From positions 62,001 through 126,000 of the forward strand of contig DFGE01000022.1 of the NCBI GenBank assembly GCA_002371675.1: a stretch of 64,000 bases of DNA, in the 5' to 3' direction. Position 1 is the first letter of the stretch. The number at the start of each line of letters is the position of its first letter. Shown here piece after piece: positions 1-6,700 of the stretch. The notes under the pieces were generated by a model. That model did not search any database. It worked only from the letters and a program-made list of their open reading frames with translations, and was not told where the DNA came from. Made by a program: the position numbers and the translations under genes. This DNA comes from Clostridiales bacterium UBA3758. Its GTDB lineage: Bacteria > Bacillota > Clostridia > Oscillospirales > Oscillospiraceae.

Positions 1-106
1 AGCCGCTGTTCGCGGTCTTATCATCCAGGCTGGCGTTCGAGGCCTTCTCGTGGTAGCCGACCTCCGCCTGTGCGAGCGCGATTACTTTGTTTCTGTCGTA
101 TGCCAT
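1..106 (-). CDS. Phage endolysin, N-terminal fragment (runs off the left edge)
   Basis: The ATG lies at 104-106 and the frame is open to the window edge. The visible 35 residues begin MAYDRNKVIALAQAEVGYHE and continue with KASN, LDDKTANSG. This resembles the start of CHAP or NlpC/P60-type phage peptidoglycan hydrolases, which often begin with an I/V-A-x-A-x-x-E-V-G-Y segment and a K-x-S-N...LDDKTAN stretch. Its place directly after a small membrane protein fits a lysis cassette. The catalytic residues are not in the window, so the exact hydrolase class is unknown. Confidence 0.7.
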   Translation of the reverse strand, partial: MAYDRNKVIALAQAEVGYHEKASNASLDDKTANSG

Positions 107-120
107 AAAGCCATCCCTTT

Positions 121-396
121 CTAAAGCTGGTCGTGCGCTTTCTGGTTCAGGTATTTCTCGAATTTCGTGATAGCTTCGTCCACAGGGCCGTCGCAGCCCT
201 GCTCATGCAGACCTTTGAGACAGGCGAGAACGCCATAGGTCAGCATGGTGTTGTCGGCCTTGATGGACTTGATATCCTTGTCCTGCTGTTCCTGCTTGAG
301 GTACCAGTTGTGCGCCTTGTTGTAGTAGCCGAACAAGGCAAAGAGCGCCGCAAGGACAGCCGCCACGGTGATGATGCTTTGGGGTGTAACAGTCAT
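121..396 (-). CDS. Small membrane protein, probable holin
   Basis: This 91-residue protein has one clear hydrophobic N-terminal segment at about residues 8-25 (IITVAAVLAALFALFGYY), followed by a charged, helical, lysine-rich cytoplasm-like tail. An AGGAGG ribosome binding site sits just upstream of the ATG. It lies 14 bp before the endolysin start, so a holin or holin-like lysis role is the natural reading from context. A single membrane segment is fewer than many holins have, and an anchoring or regulatory lysis protein is also possible. The family is not recognised with certainty. Confidence 0.55.
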   Translation of the reverse strand: MTVTPQSIITVAAVLAALFALFGYYNKAHNWYLKQEQQDKDIKSIKADNTMLTYGVLACLKGLHEQGCDGPVDEAITKFEKYLNQKAHDQL

Positions 397-514
397 TTAT
401 TTACTTCCTCCTGAGAATGTGATTTAGGGCTGCGTCAGATGATCTTTTTCACGATCCTCACCTCCGAAAAAAAGAAAGCCCATGGCCGGAGCCGTGGACT
501 TCTACGTCTGCAAC

Positions 515-540
515 AAAAAAGGAGCTGCCGAAGCAGCCCC
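515..540 (-). terminator. Intrinsic terminator before the lysis genes
   Basis: On the minus strand an 8-bp stem (GGGGCTGC / GCAGCTCC, one G-U pair) with a TTCG tetraloop is followed by six T. It lies just after the stop of the 543-746 gene and before the holin-like gene, so lysis genes would depend on read-through, antitermination or another promoter. No clear promoter is seen between 396 and 515. Confidence 0.85.
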
Positions 541-542
541 TT

Positions 543-746
543 TCATAGATCGTCGGGCACCTCGCCCGCGCCGAGTATTTCTCTGTATCGCTCGCCTGCG
601 GATCTCACCGCTTCCCGCTCGGCTTCGGACAGGCTTCTTTCCCGTTCAAGCGCTGTGGCGAGGTCGCGGATGATGCCCGACTGTTGCTCCACCAAACAGC
701 AGAGCGCCTCTATCAGTTGCAGATTTGACACGGTGCACCCCTCCAA
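543..746 (-). CDS. Small phage protein, coiled-coil-like, unknown function
   Basis: The 67-residue product (start MEGCTVSNLQLIEALCC) is rich in Glu, Arg and Leu with heptad-like spacing over residues 8-55, suggesting a helical coiled coil. No enzymatic motif is visible. It lies between a tail-region protein gene and the lysis genes and is followed directly by an intrinsic terminator, which supports it being a real translated end-of-operon gene. Function unknown; a small tail or lysis accessory role is only a guess. Confidence 0.55.
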   Translation of the reverse strand: MEGCTVSNLQLIEALCCLVEQQSGIIRDLATALERERSLSEAEREAVRSAGERYREILGAGEVPDDL

Positions 747-798
747 TCCCCGCGATTATATCGCAAAGCGGAAGGGCACAGCTGCATATCGTGAGGAT

Positions 799-815
799 AT
801 AACGCAAAGCGTTAT
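799..815. repeat. Short perfect inverted repeat (hairpin)
   Basis: ATAACGC AAA GCGTTAT is a perfect 7-bp palindrome with a 3-base loop in the 80-bp gap between two small phage genes. It has no T-tract, so it is not a convincing terminator; mRNA stability or protein binding is possible. It resembles the AATAACGGA-type inverted repeat near 3,665. Confidence 0.4.
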
Positions 816-826
816 TCCGTCACTCC

Positions 827-1081
827 TTACTCTGCCGGATTCGCAGCCGTCAGCCACGGCTTTTTGTAGCACTTGTTCTCGATCGGCACACAATCGCTGC
901 TGATCAGGATCGCACCGTGCTCCGGCATTTCGGAAACTGCCGCCGAGGAAAGCACCTCGTGGTACTTGCTCTCGCCCTTGAGCCTGGCCTTGTCCTGATC
1001 TTCGTCATACGCATAGTGGATCAGATGGCCATACTCGCCCTGGGCGTTCTTCTGGATCTCGACAACGTAATACTGATACAT
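827..1081 (-). CDS. Small phage protein of unknown function
   Basis: This 84-residue protein starts MYQYYVVEIQKNAQGEYGHL after an AGGAGGAAAG ribosome binding site. It is mixed alpha/beta in character, soluble, with two cysteines near the C-terminus. It follows the 1103-1663 tail-region gene by 21 bp and is co-directional, so it is probably a late structural or accessory protein. No known family is recognised. Confidence 0.6.
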   Translation of the reverse strand: MYQYYVVEIQKNAQGEYGHLIHYAYDEDQDKARLKGESKYHEVLSSAAVSEMPEHGAILISSDCVPIENKCYKKPWLTAANPAE

Positions 1082-1102
1082 GGTTCTTTCCTCCTGAATG
1101 AT

Positions 1103-1663
1103 TTATTCCTCATGCTGCGCCTGCAGGGCGGTCAGCAATTCGGCAAGGTTGGTTTCCGTGCAGTTGATACCGGGCCGCACGGTTTCGCCCGTCACGATCA
1201 CCTGATTGGCAATGTACACCCGCGAGCCGTCCGTGATGATCTCCCCGGTCTGATAGGCTCTGTCAGCGGTGAAAGGCTGCGCTTCGGTCTTCACCAGCCG
1301 GGTAAGCTCGGCAACGCGCTCCGTGAGCTGCGCCCTGGTCAAGACTTCCTCTTCCGGGGTGCCGTCCGGGATCTCCGGGTTTTCATCCTCTGGATCGGGC
1401 AGCGTGCCGATTTCGCCGAGCGCTTCCTCATACTCCGCCTGGGTAACAAGAACGGCGCTGAGATCAGTCTCAACGCCGTGCAGCTGCTTACCGGGCAGAA
1501 GGAAAACCGTCTCGCCGTCCTTGTCGGAAACGATAGCTTCGGCCTCCTCCTTCGAGCAGAGAATAATCATGTTGTTCCTCTCCTGCCATTTGACAAAGGC
1601 AGGATCAGGGGAGTATTCGACGCCGATCAGCGTTCCGCCCCTATACACTTTGAAGTATTCCAT
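1103..1663 (-). CDS. Tail-region phage protein with a carbohydrate-binding-like C-terminal module
   Basis: The 186-residue product begins MEYFKVYRGGTLIGVEYSPD. Its centre (about residues 85-110) is a Pro/Glu/Asp-rich linker, followed by a helix. The C-terminal part contains AYQTGEIITDGSRVYIANQ, the pattern of small modules common in phage tail proteins that resemble the chitin-binding type 5/12 fold (Y-x-x-G-x-x-V-x-x-x-G-x-x-Y). The gene overlaps the 3' end of the reverse transcriptase by 23 bp and has an AGGGGT-like ribosome binding site. A role as an accessory tail or receptor-contact protein is inferred from position; it is not itself a DGR target because no second repeat copy is present. 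Confidence 0.6.
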   Translation of the reverse strand: MEYFKVYRGGTLIGVEYSPDPAFVKWQERNNMIILCSKEEAEAIVSDKDGETVFLLPGKQLHGVETDLSAVLVTQAEYEEALGEIGTLPDPEDENPEIPDGTPEEEVLTRAQLTERVAELTRLVKTEAQPFTADRAYQTGEIITDGSRVYIANQVIVTGETVRPGINCTETNLAELLTALQAQHEE

Positions 1664-2795
1664 TGTACCCCTCCTCGTTCATGTTGGAAATAAATAGACT
1701 GTTATAGAGCTTCCCCATGCTCTGGATGGTTCGCCATGCGTGGAATCGCTCTGCATAGCTTTTCCAACTCTGCCAGGTGGCCCGGACGTCCTCAAAGGTC
1801 ATCCGGCCCTGGCTGAATTTGACGGCGAGCTTTTTCAGCTTACGCCGCATCACGGTAACGCTGCGCTTATAGATCTTCTTGACCACCTTCCCGGTGGGCG
1901 TGAGATAGATCCTCGCTTTGAGCCAGCAGAAGCCCCGGCTGATCTTGACGATCTGCGTTTTCTTCTCGTTCAGGACGATCCCCAGCTCATTGCATACCGC
2001 CCGGATCTTTACCAGACACTCCTGCAGGTATTGCTTTGACGGGTGGATCAGGTACCCATCATCCATATACCGACCGTAGCCGCGAATCCGCAGCATTTCT
2101 TTGATGTAGTGATCGAGCCGGTTTGCAGATACCAGCGCGAGAACCTGGCTGATCTGGCTTCCGAGGCCCAGCCCGACCGGGCCGAACATATCAATGAAAT
2201 GCTCGGTCAGGCCGAGGAGCCGTTGATCGGTGAACTCCCGGCGCAGCTGCGCCTTTATCACGCCATGGTCGACATTATCGAAGAACTTCGAGAAATCAAA
2301 GAGCAGCACATAGCCCTCGTTCCCGTGCTTGTGGAAATGCTCCCGCAAGTGCAGGGTGAGCCTGTTCAGGGCGAAATCATAGCCCTTATTCTTCATAGAA
2401 GCACCGTTATCATAGATCAGGGTGCGCTCCATCATCGGAACAAGGGCATTGTCGCAGAGGCAGCGCTGGACAACCCGCTCCCCGATGATGGTACTGCGGA
2501 TATGTCTGGCCTTGCCTCTCTCGTATAGGTCGAACTCAAAGAATCCGGGGCTTTTGTACTTCCCACTGTGGAGCTGCGTATAGGTACGCAGCACATTCAG
2601 CGGCGCGTTCGCCACGTACTTTTGGACGCTGGCTTTCCACGCCACACCGCGCCGACAGCAGCGGTAAGACTGATAGAGGTTTGTATAGCTGAACACCCTG
2701 TCAAAACTGTCGGCGCTTGCGTATCTCTCTTTTTTCTTCTGGCGCATGGTCACGCGGCGGCGGTACCGCGCCTCTCGTCTTTCTTCGCTGGTCAT
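1641..2795 (-). CDS. DGR reverse transcriptase
   Basis: This 384-residue protein copies the template-repeat RNA into mutated cDNA. Motif A is FDFSKFFDNVDH at about residues 166-177, with the metal-binding Asp. The fingers/palm motif reads LGSQISQ at about residues 211-217; DGR enzymes have SQ here where retroviral and group II intron enzymes usually have SP. The catalytic box is RYMDDGYL near 242-249. A basic N-terminus (RREARYRRR) and basic thumb region follow the family pattern. There is no maturase or endonuclease domain. The ATG is supported by GGGGAG 6-9 bp upstream. The gene lies directly downstream of the TR, and its 3' end overlaps the next gene by 23 bp. All catalytic residues are present, so the enzyme appears intact. 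Confidence 0.95.
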   Translation of the reverse strand: MTSEERREARYRRRVTMRQKKKERYASADSFDRVFSYTNLYQSYRCCRRGVAWKASVQKYVANAPLNVLRTYTQLHSGKYKSPGFFEFDLYERGKARHIRSTIIGERVVQRCLCDNALVPMMERTLIYDNGASMKNKGYDFALNRLTLHLREHFHKHGNEGYVLLFDFSKFFDNVDHGVIKAQLRREFTDQRLLGLTEHFIDMFGPVGLGLGSQISQVLALVSANRLDHYIKEMLRIRGYGRYMDDGYLIHPSKQYLQECLVKIRAVCNELGIVLNEKKTQIVKISRGFCWLKARIYLTPTGKVVKKIYKRSVTVMRRKLKKLAVKFSQGRMTFEDVRATWQSWKSYAERFHAWRTIQSMGKLYNSLFISNMNEEGYNGILQSV

Positions 2796-3032
2796 TTCAA
2801 TCTCCCCAGGTTCCCCCGCGCCGCTGCCGGATGGTTACCTATAGCGGTATAGGGCGGCGGTCTCTCGACCGTTTGTCATGGCATGAAACGGCGCATCACC
2901 ATCAAGCGCCGCCATGCAAGCAGCGTCCGCCATGGCCCGTCGGGGTAAATATTTTCCTTGCGGAAGGTCAAGCTCTCCTTCTCTCTTCTCCAAACGGATT
3001 TCGCCCAACGGTTACTTTGTCAGTCAGAGAGG
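2796..3032 (-). other. Spacer between TR and reverse transcriptase, probable part of the DGR RNA
   Basis: These 237 bases hold no supported gene. In characterised DGRs the stretch between TR and RT is transcribed with the TR and is needed for cDNA priming and Avd-RT binding. An 8-base motif CATGGCGG occurs twice about 18 bp apart on the minus strand. The small open frame crossing this region and the TR is most likely incidental. Confidence 0.5.
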
Positions 3033-3155
3033 AGCCGAACGCGACCCCATTAGAGTTGGACGCGTTGTTGTTGTTCGAGTTGCCGTTGTTGTTCACATTC
3101 ATGAAGTTGGTGGAAGAGGACGAAACGGGAGAGCGGAGCCACCAGTTCGCCGCAG
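3033..3155 (-). other. DGR template repeat (TR), 123 bp
   Basis: On the minus strand this segment matches the 3' end of the tail-fibre gene (3807-3935) except at adenines. It is rich in AAC/AAT codons: NNNGNSNNNNASNSNG when read in the VR frame. The 3' end carries GGGGTCGCGTTCGGCT, shared with the VR and acting as the presumed IMH* counterpart; similarity stops just beyond it. The TR is 6 bp (two codons) shorter than the VR within the AAC-rich stretch. Confidence 0.95.
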
Positions 3156-3204
3156 CCATCGAACTCAACGGGACACGAATCGTACAGTGCTTAACCCGTG
3201 CTGA

Positions 3205-3609
3205 TTATGGCAGATCCTTGTACCTCGCCCGGTCGTTCTTCATGACGGCCTTGACAAGGCGGATTTCAGCATCTACCATCTCCATCCAGAATTTGAGGGT
3301 GTCCATCTCGATCCCGAAAAGCTCCTGTGCAAGTTCGAGCTGGGAAATCATGTTCTGCAGCTCGGCATGGGCCTGTAGGAAGTAGTCACGCCGCATCTGG
3401 ACTTCGTGCTGGTTCAGGGGATAGATTGAATTGCCGCGCTTCACATTTTCATATATCCGCCCTGCGGTATTCCCCAAAGGCTGGGACACATAGAACGTGT
3501 ACCGCTTCGGGAAATTCACGCACTTTTTGACGGTATATATTTGGAGCTTCCGGGCGGTCGCCAGGAACTCCATATCCGATGTGCTGCGCTTGCTCTTGAT
3601 TACGGACAA
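3205..3609 (-). CDS. avd: DGR accessory variability determinant (Avd-like)
   Basis: This 134-residue, strongly basic, mostly helical protein lies between the VR and TR, the usual place for Avd. The pattern (LATARKLQIYTVKKCVNFPK near the N-terminus, then amphipathic helices with FWMEMVDAEIRLVKA near the C-terminus) fits the four-helix bundle shared by Avd and 23S rRNA intervening-sequence proteins. In Bordetella phage, Avd forms a pentamer that binds nucleic acid and the reverse transcriptase. The best start is TTG at 3607-3609, with GAGGTGAG six bases upstream; an in-frame GTG nine bases upstream lacks spacing for a ribosome binding site. Family assignment rests on position and fold pattern, so it is strong but not based on a search. 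Confidence 0.85.
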   Translation of the reverse strand: MSVIKSKRSTSDMEFLATARKLQIYTVKKCVNFPKRYTFYVSQPLGNTAGRIYENVKRGNSIYPLNQHEVQMRRDYFLQAHAELQNMISQLELAQELFGIEMDTLKFWMEMVDAEIRLVKAVMKNDRARYKDLP

Positions 3610-3628
3610 GGGCGCTCACCTCGGCGGC

Positions 3629-3634
3629 ATTATA
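3629..3634 (-). promoter_or_regulatory. Possible -10 element for avd-TR-RT
   Basis: TATAAT on the minus strand lies 20 bp before the avd TTG start and downstream of the tail-fibre terminator, so the DGR core could have its own transcription start. No good -35 is seen 16-18 bp upstream (AGGTGC), so this is weak. Confidence 0.3.
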
Positions 3635-3664
3635 ACGCCCCGCCGGAGCCTGCACCTGTATTTG

Positions 3665-3694
3665 TGAGAAAATAACGGATTCCGTTATTCTCAA
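3665..3694. repeat. Inverted repeat upstream of avd
   Basis: AATAACGGA and TCCGTTATT form a 9-bp palindrome, extended by TGAGA/TCTCA with a 2-base bulge. It lies between the tail-fibre terminator and avd. Without a clear T-tract it may be an operator or RNA structure rather than a terminator. Confidence 0.5.
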
Positions 3695-3702
3695 AAATCG
3701 CG

Positions 3703-3727
3703 AAAAAAATTCGCCGCTTCGCGGCGA
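3703..3727 (-). terminator. Intrinsic terminator after the tail-fibre gene
   Basis: On the minus strand TCGCCGC GAA GCGGCGA is followed by AATTTTTTTC. The stem is a perfect 7 bp. It would stop tail-fibre transcription before avd, TR and RT, separating late structural expression from the DGR core. Confidence 0.8.
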
Positions 3728-3749
3728 GGAATATTTGGTGGTGTTCCCC

Positions 3750-3779
3750 GTATCTGACCCCACAAAGGGGGTCAGATAC
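3750..3779. repeat. Perfect 12-bp hairpin just downstream of the VR
   Basis: GTATCTGACCCC and GGGGTCAGATAC pair perfectly around a 6-base loop. It begins 16 bp after the tail-fibre stop and 27 bp after the VR end. Known DGR targets have a hairpin/cruciform a short distance downstream of the VR that promotes retrohoming (shown in Bordetella phage BPP-1). There is no T-tract, which argues against a terminator. Confidence 0.8.
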
Positions 3780-3795
3780 TAAGGGGATGCATGGA

Positions 3796-6700
3796 TTAAA
3801 TACAGAAGCCGAACGCGACCCCATAAGAGTTGGACGCGGAGTAGTTGTTGGACGAGCCGCCGCCGTAGTTGTTCACAATCATGAAGTAGGTGGAAGAGGA
3901 CGAAACGGGAGAGCGGAGCCACCAGCCCGCCGCAGAGCCGGTACCGTTGTAATATTTCCTGATACGGTTGGCATTGCTGGAGAAGTTGGCAAAGGAGCGC
4001 CGCTCCGCGCTGGCGTCCACCTCATCCACATACGGCGTCTCGGAGGTGTTGAAGCCGACCTCGGCCTGAGACAGCAGGAACAGGTTGTCCTCGCTGGTGC
4101 TGATATCCGCTTTCGTCTGGCCGATGGAGGACATGACCTTGACCTTGCGGATCATGGACTTCCACTGCTGCGGCAGAGCCTTGAAGATGGTGTTGTTCAG
4201 CCAGTTCCGCATATTCGAGGAAGCCCAGCCTCCGGCGTTGGTATTGCTGCCGTTCATATTGTGACCGGCGTTCATCAGGCCCACCATGTGGAACACCACC
4301 GAGGCAAACTCGTTATTGTCCACCCGGCGGAAGTGATTGAAGCCTACGACCTGGAGGATGATGGTGCTGTCGGCAAAGACCGTCGTATTTGGAACGATCT
4401 TCACCTTGTCGCCGACGCTGAAATAGGTCTTTGCATAGCCGCTGTCGATGATGCCGTAGAACTCGTTCAGCGTGTAGGCGCTGTCATCTTCGGGATCGTC
4501 GGAATACAGGTAGGTGTGACCGCTGGCCACACCTGCTGGCATGGTCGGGTGAATGTAACGCGGCATGACCTGCATATCGGAAACGACGTCCGAAGTGTCC
4601 TGCTGCCAGCCGCCCCAGATGTCGCCGTCTACTGCTGGGAGATCTTCGCCGGTGTATCGTGCGGTGCCATGCGCCGCGACCGTGTAGGTCTGCCCGGAGA
4701 TGGGCGTCCCCTCATGATCGCAGAACGTGACAGTGTAATACTGGTCATACTCGGAGTAGATCGCCGTGACGGTCGTGTTTTCGGTGATGTTGTCCAGGGA
4801 CTTGTTCCAGCCGTAGAACACCCAGTATTTCTCTGCCGTGGCCGCTCTCGTCGGCGCTTCGATCAGGCCGTTCCGCACAGGATCAAGAACAGAGCCGCCG
4901 CTCTCACTGGTCTCTACGATCAGCGTGGTGCCGTCGTAGTCCTGGAAGGTGACGGTGTATTCCGCGAGGGCCTCGCCATAGGTGAAGGTCACGGTCGGGA
5001 TCTTTGCACGGATATCGTTGTACTTCGTCATGCCGATGCCGGTGAAGTAAACCTCGCCGGTCAGCACGCCGTGGGCGACGTCATACCCATCATCGTCGAT
5101 GCCGTGGGCATTGTAGAGCCGGATCAAAGTATCATAGGCCACGAAGCCTACCGACCAGTCGATTTCCAGAAGCCGGACGCGGGCGATATTCACAGCCCCG
5201 CTGGCAATTGCGTAGGTGTCGATCAGCGGGCAATCCTCGATCACGAGCGCGGTCAGGGCCGCCATGCTCTCCATGCTGAATGTCTCGAGTTGGCGCAGGC
5301 CGCGCATATCCAGCGAGGCGACGCCGTTGATCTGCACATTCCGCAGCCGACCGTTCTTTGCAAAGGTGATACCGGTCACGCCGGAGCCCTTGGTATAGAG
5401 AGTCTGCAAATAGATGTTCGGTGAGAAGTCAAAGGCTCTCTTGGCGTTCACAAGACCGCCAAGGTTCAGTTCGGACAGGCGCTTGCAGTTGTCGAAGGTC
5501 GCCTGCGTGAAGTTGGTGTTGTAGTACCCGGCCACAGAGGAACCGATCAGGAGCCGCCGTGCGCGTTTCAGGTTGCTCGCCTCGAACTGGCCGAGGTACA
5601 GGCCGGACATATCGCCGAAGTCCTGAATCCACGGCGCGTGCCGGAAATAGATCTCGGTATTGTTCAGAGAGGCGGAGATGTCCACCGTCACCGGCACACC
5701 AGCGGTCGCCCTCGCCCGGTAGGCGTTGGAACCGGCGAGGATGTTGATGTACATATTGGTGTAGGTGGTCACCTGCAGAATGCCGCTCGGCTGCACCCCG
5801 GCCCAATCGTCAGGCGTGTACCCACGGAAAGCCGTGGATTCCGCCGTGGCCGCCGTCGCGATATAGTAGCTGTCCACCAGCACCTTCTGGAACATCAGGG
5901 CTTTCATGATATGCAGGCGCAGCCGCCCGGTGGCTCTCTGGAGGTAGGCGGTCGTGCCGAGATTCTGCATGGTGCGGATGGCGTTATGCTGGGCGTCCTC
6001 GATCCACAGCGCTTCACAGATGGCCTCCTGGCTCTCCTTGCAGAAAGCATAGAAGGCGTCGATGTTCCACGCGCCCGCGCTCTCGCGGCTGAGATAGTTC
6101 GCCAGAAGCTCGGCTTCGTTGCACTCGCGAAGGGTAGTCCACAGGGCATTGTCGGCGGCGTTGAACACATAGCCGGTGCCGAGGGTATCGAAGTCCATGT
6201 ACCCCGGCTCAATGTCGATGTAGCCGTCGTTGTTCCGGCAGAGGCCGGTATCATTGTCCCAGTTGAACCAGAGACCCCACTTTCCCGCGCTGTTCCGGGA
6301 CCAGAACATATTCTTCGCCCGGTTATCACGGAGCAGATAGAACAGCGTAATATTGTAGTGGAAATACAGGGTGTCCATGTCGAAGATCGCCGGGGCCTCA
6401 TTCAGCCACCGCGCCTTACGATAGGCGGCGTTATCGACCGTAAACACCTGTCCGTTTACTGTCCTGGACGGATTCAGGGCCGTATTCGGAGCAGCTGCAA
6501 CGTCCGTCTCATAAAGGAAGGTCTGCACCTCCTGCCAAGCTGCGATAGCCTGCGCCTCGGTGAGCGCGTCCTCATTCAGATAGCGGAACTCATAGTTGTT
6601 GCCCCAATTGTCGCCGGTCAGATCGTCGCTCTTGAAGCGCACCTGGGGATTCGCGTTGTTCTTGACCTCAATGACGATATCGTCATAATCAAAGACTTCC

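Larger units (their letters stand above)
1641..3935 (-). mobile_element. Diversity-generating retroelement (VR - avd - TR - RT)
   Basis: All core DGR parts lie in order on the minus strand: variable repeat at the 3' end of the tail-fibre gene, hairpin, avd, template repeat, and a reverse transcriptase with the DGR-specific SQ motif. In known DGRs the TR RNA is reverse transcribed with adenine-specific errors by the RT-Avd complex and the cDNA replaces the VR, diversifying a ligand-binding protein. The sequence shows the signature directly: VR and TR differ by substitution only where the TR has adenine. Confidence 0.95.

Noticed and set aside
2968..3168. 66-codon open frame on the minus strand covering the template repeat
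   Set aside because: It exists because the TR copies the coding frame of the VR; it lacks a good ribosome binding site and its ends have no protein-like pattern. TR is best treated as non-coding RNA.
3787..5424. Long plus-strand open frame opposite the tail-fibre gene
   Set aside because: It mirrors the GC-rich codon pattern of the real minus-strand gene, has no phage-like domain and no ribosome binding site. The same holds for the 5638-9375 frame.
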